Below are positions 1-12,100 of a stretch of 32,961 nucleotides of DNA, piece after piece. The translations under genes were made by a program, and so were the position numbers. Below the pieces are notes generated by a model, which was not told where the DNA came from, ran no database searches, and saw only the letters and a list, made by a program, of their open reading frames with translations. How positions within the stretch are numbered: position 1 is the first letter of the stretch; each line of letters starts with the position of its first letter. Source of the DNA: Piscicoccus intestinalis NBRC 104926 (lineage in GTDB: Bacteria > Actinomycetota > Actinomycetes > Actinomycetales > Dermatophilaceae); contig NZ_BCNQ01000025.1 in the NCBI RefSeq assembly GCF_001515525.1, positions 1 to 32,961 on the forward strand, written 5' to 3'.

Positions 1-828
1 GCCGGCGAGGATCTCGAACGAGGAGTTGGCGAACGCCACGACCAGACCGGAGCTGGCCATGTTGGCCTTGCGCCGCTGGTAGGAGGCGTAGGTGATCATG
101 ATGCCGAACGCGATCGACAGTGAGAAGAAGATCTGCGCGTAGGCGGCCACCCACACCGTCGGGTTGAGCAGCGCCGCCCAGTTCGGGGTGAACAGGGCGT
201 TGAGTCCGTCGACGGCACCCGGCAGCGTGAGCGCGCGGATCACCAGGCCCGTGAACGCGACGACGAGCAGCGGCAGGAGCAGGCTGTTCATCGCCTGCAC
301 GCCCTTGGCCACGCCGAGCGCGAGCGTGACGAGCACGGCGATCCACACGAGCACGAGCGGGATGCCGACCGCGGGCACGATGTGCGTGGAGATCACCGGG
401 TCACCGACCTGCAGGTACTCCTCGACGAAGAAGGCCGTTGGGTCGTGGGCCCAGCGCAGGTCGAAGGAGTAGACGAAGTAGCTGCACGACCAGGCGATGA
501 CCGCCGCGTAATACACGGCGATGATGAACGAGATCATCGTCTGGAACCAACCGAGCCACTCGGCCCTGCGGTGCACCCGCCGGAAGGCCAGCGGCGCGGT
601 GCCGCGGAACCGGTGCCCGACGGAGTAGTCGAGGAAGAGGATCGGGATACCCGCTGTGAGCAGGGCGAACAGGTACGGGATCAGGAATGCCCCGCCGCCG
701 TTCTCGTAGGCGACCCCGGGGAATCGCCAGATGTTGCCGAGCCCGACCGCCGAACCGATGGCCGCGAGGATGAAACCTCGCTGGCTGGTCCACTGCTCGC
801 GCTGCTGCGTGCCGCTCGTGGTGCTCAC
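1..828 (-). CDS. Sodium-dependent transporter, NSS (SNF) family, 3'-truncated by window edge
   Basis: Reading the minus strand from a GTG at 828 gives 276 uninterrupted codons that run off the window start, so the C-terminal part is missing. The protein opens with a short hydrophilic stretch and then GSAVGLGNIWRFP at about residues 25-37, the TM1 unwound segment that binds Na+ and substrate in the neurotransmitter:sodium symporter family. ENGGGAFLIPYL follows. Near residues 235-260 it has AAYAQIFFSLSIAFGIMITYASY, broken here only for description, which matches the conserved TM6 region. Several further hydrophobic segments are visible. The family imports amino acids or similar solutes with Na+ across the cytoplasmic membrane; the substrate cannot be told here. 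GAAAGGGG at 838-845 is a good ribosome binding site 9 bases before the GTG. Confidence 0.9.
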   Translation of the reverse strand, partial: MSTTSGTQQREQWTSQRGFILAAIGSAVGLGNIWRFPGVAYENGGGAFLIPYLFALLTAGIPILFLDYSVGHRFRGTAPLAFRRVHRRAEWLGWFQTMISFIIAVYYAAVIAWSCSYFVYSFDLRWAHDPTAFFVEEYLQVGDPVISTHIVPAVGIPLVLVWIAVLVTLALGVAKGVQAMNSLLLPLLVVAFTGLVIRALTLPGAVDGLNALFTPNWAALLNPTVWVAAYAQIFFSLSIAFGIMITYASYQRRKANMASSGLVVAFANSSFEILAG

Positions 829-1135
829 CGCGTTCCGCCCCTTTCGTGCCGTGCGTCCGCACATCTAATCAGGCTGCACCGACAAGACGGGCCGAGGCGA
901 GGCGGAAACCGGTCGAATCGCGACGAAACGGCACCCGCACCCCCCATCAACACACGGCTCGCCAGCCAGGCGGCCCGCTCGATCGAGCCGAGCAACGCAA
1001 GGATCTCGCCCTTCTCTTCTCCCCCACCGGCAGGCCGCCGGTGTTGATGATCCTCCAAGAACGTCTACACAGTCCTGGCCCCGTTCGACGCGCCTCGGTC
1101 GACAAGGACGCGGCCGCGCACACGAAGGCCTGCCG
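829..1135. other. Intergenic region between divergent genes
   Basis: This 307-base stretch separates the minus-strand NSS transporter gene from the plus-strand DUF3800-like gene. Open frames across it have the low-complexity Arg/Pro/Ala composition of shadow frames and no recognisable protein. It must hold the promoters of both flanking genes. I do not see a convincing -35/-10 pair for either; TTAGAT on the minus strand near 872-877 is a possible -10. No tRNA-like or strong hairpin structure is visible. Confidence 0.5.
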
Positions 1136-1710
1136 ATGCCCCCCGAAAACACTCTGCGCGCCTGGGTCGACGAGTCCGGATCCGACTGGGCCCACGACCC
1201 CGGCACCTACGTTCTGGCGGCCGCAATCGGCCGACCAGACGCTGAACCGGCCATCCGCGCGCAGATCAGCCGCCTGCGCCTGCCCGGTCAGGTCAAGCTG
1301 CACTGGCGAGACGAGAACGCCAAACGCGCTCGATGATCACCCACGCGGTGGCCGGTTACGACCTCGAGCACCTGGTCGTCGTGCGCGCCGGCGCCGCCAA
1401 CGACCGCCCCGAGCGACGCCGACGCAAGTGCCTCGAACGGCTCCTCCACGAGTTGGAGACCAAAGCCGTCGACGACATCGTCCTCGAGTCCCGAGGCCCG
1501 GCAGACGACCGACGAGACATCGAGATGCTCAACGCACTGCGCGGGCAGCACTACCTGTCCACCGCGACCCGGCTCACCCACGTCGTCGGCCGCCTCGAGC
1601 CCATGCTCTGGATTCCCGACGCTGTCTGCGGAGCCATCACGAGTGCCCGCACCGGCGACCCGGGCCTCCAGGCCATCCTCAAGGATCGACTGACCCTGAT
1701 CGACATCTGA
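1136..1710 (+). pseudogene. DUF3800-like protein, split into two overlapping frames
   Basis: Two plus-strand frames abut. The first, 1136-1336, encodes 66 residues starting MPPENTLRAWVDESGSD and ending in KLHWRDENAKRAR. The second, 1333-1710, encodes 125 residues starting MITHAVAGYDLEHLVVVR and ending LKDRLTLIDI. WVDESG near the N-terminus and KLHWRDE further on resemble DUF3800-type proteins (RNase H-like fold, often near defence or mobile genes), and the DLEHLVVVR and MLWIPDAVCGA segments read as the continuation of the same protein. Adding one base near 1332 would join them as ...KRA-R-MITHAV into about 191 residues. The junction could also be a real ATGA overlap of two coupled genes. Function unknown. 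GAAGG at 1124-1128 could serve as ribosome binding site. Confidence 0.5.
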
Positions 1711-1844
1711 AAGGCCCTACCAATAGCGCGAGCCCCGGGCCCTGTCGTCCGGCAGGAAATCCCGAGGCTCACTTCCCCATCCCTCGCAAGGGGGGGCTTC
1801 GAGTTCCACTGTACCCCCAGACCACGACCCCAGCGAGGAGACAG

Positions 1845-1943
1845 ATGCCTCGCGGCCTGCCCAGACGCCGACGCCGAGGAGAGGCCGCGAAGGCCGCGAA
1901 GGCCGCCGAGCATCCGGACAACCTAGACACCCACCCCGGCTGA
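1845..1943 (+). CDS. Possible 32-residue basic peptide
   Basis: A short frame begins at ATG 1845 with a good Shine-Dalgarno (GAGGAG, 1835-1840) four bases upstream, and ends just before cutA. It begins MPRGLPRRRRRGEAAKAAKAA and is Arg/Lys/Ala-rich. I do not recognise it. The good ribosome site is the only argument for it; the composition could equally be chance in GC-rich DNA. Confidence 0.2.
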   Translation: MPRGLPRRRRRGEAAKAAKAAEHPDNLDTHPG

Positions 1944-1955
1944 GACAGTGGCCGC

Positions 1956-2315
1956 ATGAGCACCCCCGAGAGCCCGCACACCCCGATCGTCGACATCGTC
2001 GACATCGTCGAGATCGTCATCACCGGTCCCGCCGACTTCGTCGACCGTCACGTCGGCGACCTGGTCGGCGAGCGGCTCATCGCGTGCGCGCAGTGCGCCG
2101 ATGTGCGCTCGGTGTACCGCTGGGAGGGTGCCGTCGAACGGGACGGCGAGGTGCGCGCGCACCTGCACACGACCGCCTCCCGCGCCCGCGAGGTGACTCG
2201 CCGGATCGCTGCCGAGCACCCTTATGACGTGCCGTGCATCCTCGTCGTGCCGGTGGTCGACGCGCTCCCGGAGTACGCCCGCTGGGTGGCGCAGGAGGTG
2301 GAGGACACCCGCTGA
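1956..2315 (+). CDS. cutA: CutA1-type divalent cation tolerance protein
   Basis: 119 residues, close to the usual 105-115 for the CutA1 family of small trimeric cytosolic proteins first linked to copper tolerance in E. coli. Family hallmarks are EIVITGPAD at residues 19-27, the ERLIACAQCADVRSVYRWEG segment (strand with the conserved Cys and the SxYRWxG motif), the HTTASRAREV helix start, and HPYDVPCILVVPV. The molecular role of CutA in actinobacteria is not settled. The N-terminus is odd: three near-copies of a 9-base unit give IVDIVDIVEIV at residues 11-21, where relatives usually have one. ATG 1956 is the first in-frame start; it lies 12 bases after the end of the possible small peptide. 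Confidence 0.88.
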   Translation: MSTPESPHTPIVDIVDIVEIVITGPADFVDRHVGDLVGERLIACAQCADVRSVYRWEGAVERDGEVRAHLHTTASRAREVTRRIAAEHPYDVPCILVVPVVDALPEYARWVAQEVEDTR

Positions 2316-2361
2316 ACAGGCGCGGCGCACCGGACCGATCCAGACCGCACACACGTTTTGG

Positions 2362-2387
2362 CGGTGACCTCTCGCGAGCGGTCACCG
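2362..2387. repeat. Hairpin-forming palindrome downstream of cutA
   Basis: CGGTGACC (2362-2369) is matched by GGTCACCG (2380-2387). The 10-base loop itself contains the palindrome CTCGCGAG (2371-2378). It could act as a terminator for cutA, but no T-tract follows, or as a protein-binding palindrome. Confidence 0.4.
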
Positions 2388-2471
2388 ACCGTCTTGCCGC
2401 ACAACACTGCAGGTCAGAGTGCCGCAGTGAACCCACAGAGACCGGATCGACCACTCGGCACCTCTCGAGCG

Positions 2472-2497
2472 ATCACCACACACAATAGTGTGTGATA
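2472..2497. promoter_or_regulatory. AT-rich inverted repeat upstream of hppA, possible operator/promoter
   Basis: CACACAC (2477-2483) and GTGTGTG (2488-2494) flank AATA, with an outer ATCAC...GTGAT-like extension. It stands out as an AT-rich island about 130 bases before the pyrophosphatase gene, in a 311-base intergenic stretch (2316-2626) that otherwise shows no gene. GATATA (2494-2499) could be a -10 element. A regulator cannot be named. Confidence 0.35.
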
Positions 2498-2626
2498 TAC
2501 GCCAGTGCGGCACTCGGAGGGAACCCGACAGGAGGGGGCCTAAAGGCCCATGTGAGCCGAGAACGCCGCGCCTAGGGTCGTGCGGTGAGGGCGATGTCGC
2601 CCCACCAGTCGATGATCCGAGGCCGC

Positions 2627-5355
<2,729 letters not shown>

Positions 5356-5359
<4 letters not shown>

Positions 5360-6408
5360 GGATCGCGGTCAAGCGCGACGACACCGTCGTCGACGCCGAA
5401 GGTCACGTGGCCGGACACGACGCGGGCGCCACCCTGGTGCGGCGGCTGCTGCGGCTGTTCCCCGACTCCGTGCTCATCGGGCCGTCGGCCCGGCGCTGCG
5501 AGGGCTTCGACGTGGCCCCCGCGGAGTTCCTCGACCCGGCCGACACCGTCGTCATCAACATGGACGTGCTCGACTCCCCCTACCTGTGGGAGGTCATGGC
5601 CACGCCGGACGCCCGGCCGCGGATCATGAACTTCGTGTGGTGGAGCACGTCCACGCTCACCGACGACGTGCAGCGCGCCTCGGTCGCGCTGTCGTGCGCG
5701 CTGTTCCCCACGTTCGCCAACTCCGAGCGCACGGCCACCGAGATCCGCGAGGTCGTCGACCGGTGGACGGTCAAGGCGGTGCGCGACAAGGCCCGGCTCG
5801 CCTGGGTCAACCTCGGTTTCCGCGTCGAGCACGTGCAGCCGCGCGAGAAGACGGAGACGCCGATCGTGCTGTACCCGGCGATCTACCTGTCGAAGCGCAA
5901 GCGGCCGGATCTGTTCTTCCAGGTGCTCGAGAAGGTGCACCGCGACCTGCCGCTGCGCGTGGAGATGCGGCTGCACGAGTCGCACCTGGTCACCGAGCGG
6001 GCGATGGACCTGTCCCGGCACAACTGGGTGTGGATCGGCCCGCTCACCGCGTTGCGCTCGGACTACTGGCACGCCCTGGCCCGCACGACGGCCTTCCTGG
6101 CCACCGCCGACGAGGAGTCGTACGGCCTGTCCTACGTCGAGGCCCTCGGAGCCGGTGTCGTCGGCATCATGCCCGACAAGCCGTGGGCCCGGGCGCTCGT
6201 GCCGGAGGCCTACCCGTACTTCTACTCCGATGCCGCGCAGGCCGAATCGATGCTGCGCGACGTGCTCGCCGACCCCGACGCCGCGCGCCGGGCCCTCGAC
6301 GAGTGCACCGGAGGCGGGTCGTTCGTCGACTGGATCCAGGCCCGCCACGACGACGACGCGTTCGAGCGGGAGCTCTCCGAGCACGTGCACACCTGGTTCG
6401 GAGCCTGA
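5356..6408 (+). CDS. GT-B fold glycosyltransferase (family 1/4-like)
   Basis: 350 residues. ATG 5356 overlaps the hppA TGA as ATGA, so translation is probably coupled. The first half has a nucleotide-binding-like NMDVLDSPYLWEVM region and NFVWWSTSTL. The second half carries YPAIYLSKRKRPDLFFQVLEKV, and then TADEESYGLSYVEALGAG followed by VPEAYPYFY, matching the C-terminal donor-sugar site (E-x7-E type signature) of GT-B retaining transferases. No signal peptide or membrane segment is visible, so it is cytosolic or peripheral. Donor and acceptor are unknown. Its link with a pyrophosphatase may be only positional, but sugar-nucleotide synthesis releases PPi. The gene ends at a strong convergent terminator. 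Confidence 0.75.
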
Positions 6409-6447
6409 CCGGTCCCACCGGCCAACACCCGACGCCGCCCGAGGCTC

Positions 6448-6486
6448 ACGACGCCGCCCCTCGTTCAGGACGAGGGGCGGCGTCGT
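6448..6486. terminator. Bidirectional intrinsic terminator between convergent genes
   Basis: A perfect 16-bp inverted repeat: 6448-6463 pairs with 6471-6486, with loop TTCAGGA. The stem contains the stop codon of the minus-strand CBS gene (6465-6467 in the loop). It lies 40 bases after the glycosyltransferase stop. There is no T-tract, as is common in high-GC actinobacteria. Confidence 0.8.
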
Positions 6487-7532
6487 CCGTCGGTGGTCAG
6501 CTGCGAGGCGTCGGTGACCTCGCCGACGAGCTCCTCGAGCACGTCCTCGAGGAAGACGACGCCGGAGGGTTCGCCGCCGTCGGCGACGACCCGCGCCAGG
6601 TGGGCGCCGGTGCCCTGCATCGTCGCGAGCACGTCCTCCACCTCGTCGCCGGGGCGCACGGTGGCCAGCGGGCGGATGCGGCGGCGCGGCACCGGCTCCT
6701 CGCGCTGCACGTCGTCGGCGTACAGGATGTCCTTCAGGTGCAGGTAGCCCACGAGGTCGCCGCCGGCGCCGCGCACCGGGAAGCGGGAGAAGCCTTGCCG
6801 GGCCACGAGCCGCTCGACCTGGTCGGGGGTGACGCCGGCCTCGACGGTGACGAGCGAGTCGACCGGCACCGCGACGTCGGAGGCCACCCGGTCCCTGAAC
6901 TCCAGCGCGCGGGTCGTCAGGCCCTGCTGTCCCGCCTCGAGCAGACCCTCGCGGCCTGACTCCAGCACGATCTCCTGCACCTCGGCTGCGGTGTAGGCCG
7001 AGGTCATCTCGTCTTTGGGCTCCACGCCGAGCAGCCGCACCGCGCCCTTGGCGAGCCACTCGAGGGCGGCGATGACCGGCCGCAGCGCCTTGGTGATGAG
7101 CAGCAGCGCCGGGGCCAGCAGGAGGGCCGCGGAGTCGGGGCCGGCGATCGCCATGTTCTTCGGCACCATCTCACCGAGCACGACGTGCAGGTAGACGACG
7201 ACGAGCAGCGCGATGACCAGCGCCACCCAGTAGCTGGGCACCTCGTCCAGCCCGATGCGCAGGAACAGCGGTTCGATGAGGTGGTGCAGCGCATCCTCGG
7301 CGAACGCGCCGAGCAGCACCGAGCACACGGTGATGCCCAGCTGCGCGCACGCCAGCAGCGACGCGACGTGTTCGAGGGCCTCCAGGCTCATCGCGGCCCG
7401 GCGGCTGCCCGCCTCCGCGAGCGGTTCGAGCTGGCTGCGCCGGGAGGCCATGATCGCGAACTCGGCGCCGACGAAGAACGCGTTGCCCGCCAGCAGCACC
7501 AGCGAGAACAGCAGCGCCACGGTCGAACTCAT
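6465..7532 (-). CDS. CNNM/CBS-domain membrane protein (HlyC/CorC family), short form
   Basis: 355 residues from ATG 7532, whose ATGA overlaps the stop of the upstream gene. The N-terminal DUF21/CNNM transmembrane domain starts [28 protein letters not shown], with four hydrophobic segments to about residue 150 and HVVLGEMVPKNMAIAGP, the conserved E-x-P-K region. A CBS pair follows (about residues 200-335), including VPVDSLVTVEAGVTPDQ, GFSRFPVRG, GYLHLKDIL and GVVFLEDVLEELVGEV. The C-terminal CorC_HlyC domain is absent, unlike its partner. The family is linked to Mg2+/Co2+ export or regulation of divalent cations; direct transport is debated. The tandem resembles Rv1841c/Rv1842c of M. tuberculosis in arrangement, as I recall it. 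Confidence 0.88.
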   Translation of the reverse strand: MSSTVALLFSLVLLAGNAFFVGAEFAIMASRRSQLEPLAEAGSRRAAMSLEALEHVASLLACAQLGITVCSVLLGAFAEDALHHLIEPLFLRIGLDEVPSYWVALVIALLVVVYLHVVLGEMVPKNMAIAGPDSAALLLAPALLLITKALRPVIAALEWLAKGAVRLLGVEPKDEMTSAYTAAEVQEIVLESGREGLLEAGQQGLTTRALEFRDRVASDVAVPVDSLVTVEAGVTPDQVERLVARQGFSRFPVRGAGGDLVGYLHLKDILYADDVQREEPVPRRRIRPLATVRPGDEVEDVLATMQGTGAHLARVVADGGEPSGVVFLEDVLEELVGEVTDASQLTTDGRRRPSS

Positions 7533-9016
7533 CGGTGACCCCCGTCCGTGTGCCCGGCCGGCCCGGTCGACGGTGGGTTGTCGGCCGGAATCGGGCTGCC
7601 GGGCGGGGTCGGGCTGCCGGGCCGGGCCGACCACGACCCCGGCACGACGACCACGGCCTGGCCCTCGGGCACGGCGCGACCGGTGGACGGCACCTCCGGC
7701 CCGAACTCCTCGTCTCCGGTGGCCGGTGTCATCCGGAGCCGGTCGACGCGCCGCCCGTCCATCGCCTGCACCGTGATCGCCCACCCGGGCAGCAGCGCCC
7801 GGTCGCCGACCGCCGGCACCCGCCCGAGCGCGGCCATCATGAAGCCGCCCATCGTCTCGTAGGCGGCGCCGTCGGGCACGGGCACGCCGATCCGGGTGCG
7901 CACCTCGTCGGGGCGCCACATGCCGGGCACCGTCCAGCCGCCGCCGGGCAGGCTGGCTCCGGCGTCGTGTTCGGGGCCCCTCGGGTCGTGTTCGTCGGCG
8001 ACCTCCCCGACGATCTCCTCGATGACGTCCTCGAGCGTGACCACCCCGCTCGTGCCGCCGTATTCGTCGACGACGACCGCGAGCTGGTGACCCCGGCGCA
8101 GCACGAGCAGCAGCGGGTCGAGGCGGATCGTCTCGGGCACCAGCCGGGCCGTCGTCATCAGCGCGGAGACGGGCACGTCGCCGCGGCGGTCGTGCGGCAC
8201 CGCGATCGCCTTCTTGACGTGCACGAGCCCGTCGATGTCGTCCCAGTCGTCGCCGACGACCGGGAACCGGGAGTGGCCGGTGCGCCGGGCCAGGTCGACG
8301 ACGTCCGCGGCGCTGGCCGTGCGTTCGATCGAGACGCACCGCACCCGCGGGGTCATGACGTCGGCGGCGGTACGGCCTCCGAAATCCAGGGAGCGGGTCA
8401 CCCGAAGCGCCACGTCCTGGTCGAGGGTGCCGGCCAGCGCCGAGCGCCGCACGATCGAGGCGAGCTCGGTCGGCGTGCGCGCGCCCGACAGCTCCTCGGT
8501 GGGCGTGATGCCGAACGACTCGAGCACCGCGTTCGCCGACCCGTTGAGCACGACGATGAGCGGCTTGAAGATGAGCCCGAACACCTGCACCGGCCCCGCG
8601 ACGACCCGGGCGGTGCCCATCGGCGCCGAGATGCCGAGGAACTGCGGGATGAGTTCGCCGACGACCATCGAGAAGATCGAGGCGATGATCAGCGCGAGCA
8701 GCGACGAGACCGGTTGCACACTCTCCTGTGGCAGCCCCACCGCCGCCAGCGCGGGCTGCACGAGGATGCCGACCGAGGGGGTCGCGAGGTAACCGAGCAA
8801 CAGCGTGGTCAGCGTGATGCCGACCTGCGCGGCAGACAACTGTGTGGACAGCCGCCGGAGCGAGGCGAGCACGGTGCGGGCCCCGGCGTCGCCCTCGTCG
8901 ACGGCTCGTTGCACGCTGGATCGGTCCAGCGCCACAAGTGAGAATTCGGCGGCGACGAACAGGGCCGTGCCGAGGGTGAGGAGCACTCCCAGGCCGGCCA
9001 GTAGCCACTCGGTCAT
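7529..9016 (-). CDS. CNNM/CBS/CorC_HlyC membrane protein (hemolysin family), long form
   Basis: 495 residues from ATG 9016; an in-frame TTG at 9022 would add two. DUF21/CNNM transmembrane domain ([31 protein letters not shown]...; [15 protein letters not shown]) to about residue 185. CBS pair about 205-330 ([67 protein letters not shown]). CorC_HlyC C-terminal domain about 345-425 ([34 protein letters not shown]). The last 60 residues are a Pro/Gly-rich tail with [12 protein letters not shown]. First gene of a two-gene operon with a 4-base overlap. It diverges from kgd; the 141-base spacer must hold both promoters. Likely role is in divalent cation homeostasis. Confidence 0.9.
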   Translation of the reverse strand: MTEWLLAGLGVLLTLGTALFVAAEFSLVALDRSSVQRAVDEGDAGARTVLASLRRLSTQLSAAQVGITLTTLLLGYLATPSVGILVQPALAAVGLPQESVQPVSSLLALIIASIFSMVVGELIPQFLGISAPMGTARVVAGPVQVFGLIFKPLIVVLNGSANAVLESFGITPTEELSGARTPTELASIVRRSALAGTLDQDVALRVTRSLDFGGRTAADVMTPRVRCVSIERTASAADVVDLARRTGHSRFPVVGDDWDDIDGLVHVKKAIAVPHDRRGDVPVSALMTTARLVPETIRLDPLLLVLRRGHQLAVVVDEYGGTSGVVTLEDVIEEIVGEVADEHDPRGPEHDAGASLPGGGWTVPGMWRPDEVRTRIGVPVPDGAAYETMGGFMMAALGRVPAVGDRALLPGWAITVQAMDGRRVDRLRMTPATGDEEFGPEVPSTGRAVPEGQAVVVVPGSWSARPGSPTPPGSPIPADNPPSTGPAGHTDGGHR

Positions 9017-9157
9017 AGGCAATCCATGTTATTCGCCACATCTCCCGATCGCGGTGCCACATGTAGGCTGGCGCATAGTACGCCCACGCGGCGTCCGGTT
9101 GACGGCCGCGGGGGCTCAAGCCGTCATCGACGACGAGACGAAAGAGGCGTTTGCGCC

Positions 9158-12100
9158 GTGCCCGACCAGTCCGCCCACCCCGATCCCACGCTCGCCTTCG
9201 GCCCGAACACGTGGTTCGTCGACGAGTTGTACGAGCAGTACCGCCAGGATAAGAACTCCGTGGACCGGTCGTGGTGGCCGATCTTCGAGGGCTACTCTCC
9301 AGGCTCGGGATCGGTGCAGCCAGGGTCCGGTCCGCGCGGCACCGCGAACGGCTCGGCGCCTGCGCGCTCCTCTGACAACGGCCGCCCCGCTCAGGGCTCG
9401 GCCACCTCCGCGCCCACCCCCGCCGGGGATTCCAGCGACAGTTCCGCAGCGACCGACAAGGACGAGACCATGAGCCAGACCGCGGCCCGACGGAGCACCC
9501 CCATGGAGCCGCACAAGGCGCCTGCTCCGAAGAAGACGACCCCGGCGAAGAAGAGCGCCCCGCCGAAGACGGCGGCGCCACAGAGCGAGAAGAGCGAGAA
9601 GAGCGAGCGGCCCGAGCCCCCGGCTCCGCAGGCCACCCCGGCCCGCGACCGGGCCGGCGCCGGCGACCAGGCCGCGACCAACGACGAACCGGACCGCTCG
9701 AGCACCATCGACTCCACCGACTTCGCGCCCCGCAGCGAGCCCAAGTCGCGCCAGATGCCGACGCCGCGCGACGCGCAGGCCCCCCGCTCCGCTGCCAAGG
9801 GCGAGGAGGAGACGGTCAAGCCGCTCAAGGGCCCGGCCGCGCGCATCGTTGCGAACATGGACTCGAGCCTGACGGTGCCGACCGCCACCAGCGTGCGGGG
9901 CATCCCGGCCAAGGCCCTCATCGAGAACCGCGTCGCGATCAACGCCCACTTGCGCCGCAACCGAGGCGGCAAGGTGAGCTTCACGCACATCATCGGCTAC
10001 GCCATCGTGCAGGCGCTCAAGGCGATGCCCGACATGAACAACTCGTTCGAGGAGAAGGACGGCAAGCCGACGCTCGTGCAGCCGGCGCACGTCAACTTCG
10101 GTCTCGCGATCGACCTGCCGCGCCCCGACGGCACCCGCTCGCTCGTCGTGCCGAGCATCAAGGCCGCCGAGCAGCTCGACTTCTTCGCCTTCTGGAACGC
10201 CTACGAGGAGCTCGTCCGCAAGGCCCGCGGCGGCAAGCTCACGATGGACGACTTCCTCGGCACGACCATCTCGCTGACCAACCCGGGCACGATCGGCACC
10301 GTGCACTCCGTGCCCCGCCTCATGAAGGGTCAGGGCGCGATCATCGGCGTCGGGGCGATGGAGTACCCGGCCGAGTGGCAGGGCGCGGCCGCCGAGACGA
10401 TCGCGCGCCTGGGAATCAGCAGGATCATGACGCTGACCTCGACGTACGACCACCGCATCATCCAGGGCGCCGGCTCCGGTGAGTTCCTGCGTCTCATCCA
10501 CCAGATGCTGCTCGGCGAGGACGACTTCTACGACGACATCTACGAGTCGCTGCGCATCCCCTACGAGCCGATCCGGTGGAGCCGGGACGTCTCGGCCACG
10601 CACGACGACGACCTCAACAAGACGGTGCGCGTGCAGAAGCTCATCCACGCCTACCGCGTGCGCGGGCACCTGCTCGCCGACACCGACCCGCTGGAGTACC
10701 GCCAGCGCCGTCACCCCGACCTGCAGCTGGCCACCCACGGCCTGACGATCTGGGATCTCGACCGCGAGTTCGCGACCGGCGGCTTCGGCGGCAGCCCGAT
10801 GCTGCAGCTGCGCGACATCCTCGACCGGCTGCACTCGGCGTACTGCCGCACGATCGGCGCCGAATTCATGCACATCCAGGACCCGGACCAGCGCGAATGG
10901 CTGCAGGACCGGCTCGAGGTGCCGCAGCCGCGGGTGCCCCGCGAGGAGCAGATGCGCATCCTGCGCCGGCTCAACGCCGCGGAAGCCTTCGAGACCTTCC
11001 TGCAGACGAAGTTCGTCGGGCAGAAGCGGTTCAGCCTCGAGGGCGGCGAGTCGGTCATCGCGATGCTCGACCAGATCCTGCAGTCCAGCGCCAAGGAGCA
11101 CATGGACGAGGTCTGCATCGGCATGCCGCACCGCGGCCGTCTCAACGTGCTGGCGAACATCGCCGGCAAGAGCTACGGGCAGATCTTCCGCGAGTTCGAG
11201 GGCGCCTACGACCCCGGCAGCGTGCAGGGCTCCGGCGACGTCAAGTACCACCTCGGCACCGAGGGCGAGTACACGACCGAGGACGGCTCGGAGAAGACCA
11301 AGGTCTACCTCGCGGCCAACCCCTCCCACCTGGAGGCGGTCAACCCGGTGCTCGAGGGCATCGTGCGGGCCAAGCAGGACCGGCTCGACCGGCACGGCGA
11401 GGCGTTCACCGTGCTGCCGGTCCTCATGCACGGCGACGCGGCGTTCGCCGGCCAGGGCGTCGTGCTGGAGACGCTGCAGCTGAGCCAGCTGCGCGGCTAC
11501 CGCACCGGCGGCACGATCCACATCATCGTCAACAACCAGGTCGGCTTCACGACGGCGCCGAGCAGCTCGCGCTCCTCGGTGTACTCCTCCGACCCGGCCC
11601 GCACGATCCAGGCGCCGATCTTCCACGTCAACGGCGACGACCCGGAGGCCGTGGTGCGGGTGGCCCAGCTCGCCTACGACTTCCGGCAGACGTTCGCCAA
11701 GGACGTCGTCATCGACATGGTGTGCTACCGCCGCCGCGGTCACAACGAGGGCGACGACCCGTCGATGACGCAGCCGCTGATGTACCACCTCATCGAGGCC
11801 AAGCGCTCGGTGCGAAAGCTGTACACCGAGGCCCTCATCGGTCGTGGCGACATCACGAACGAAGACGCCGACACCGCGATGCGCGACTACCAGAAGCGCC
11901 TCGAGCAGGTGTTCGTCGAGACCAAGGACGCGCTGCGCAAGAAGGACTCCGCCGACACCCGCGGCCTGGAGCGTCCGACCGCGCAGGAGCAGGACGACCA
12001 CACGCCCGACCGGGCCGAGGAGGAGACGTCGATCTCGCAGGAGCTGCTGCACCGGCTCGGCGACGTGTGGGTCTCCTACCCGGACCACTTCGACGTGCAC

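Noticed and set aside
846-1943. Plus-strand open frame covering the DUF3800-like gene
   Set aside because: Arg/Pro-rich, no domain, conflicts with two frames that have recognisable protein segments. Only its last 32 codons have a ribosome site and are kept as a weak candidate.
6465-9581. Fusion of the two CBS proteins into one 1038-codon protein
   Set aside because: The long open frame only passes through the first gene in a different frame; an ATGA overlap at 7529-7532 separates two proteins, each with its own CNNM and CBS domains.
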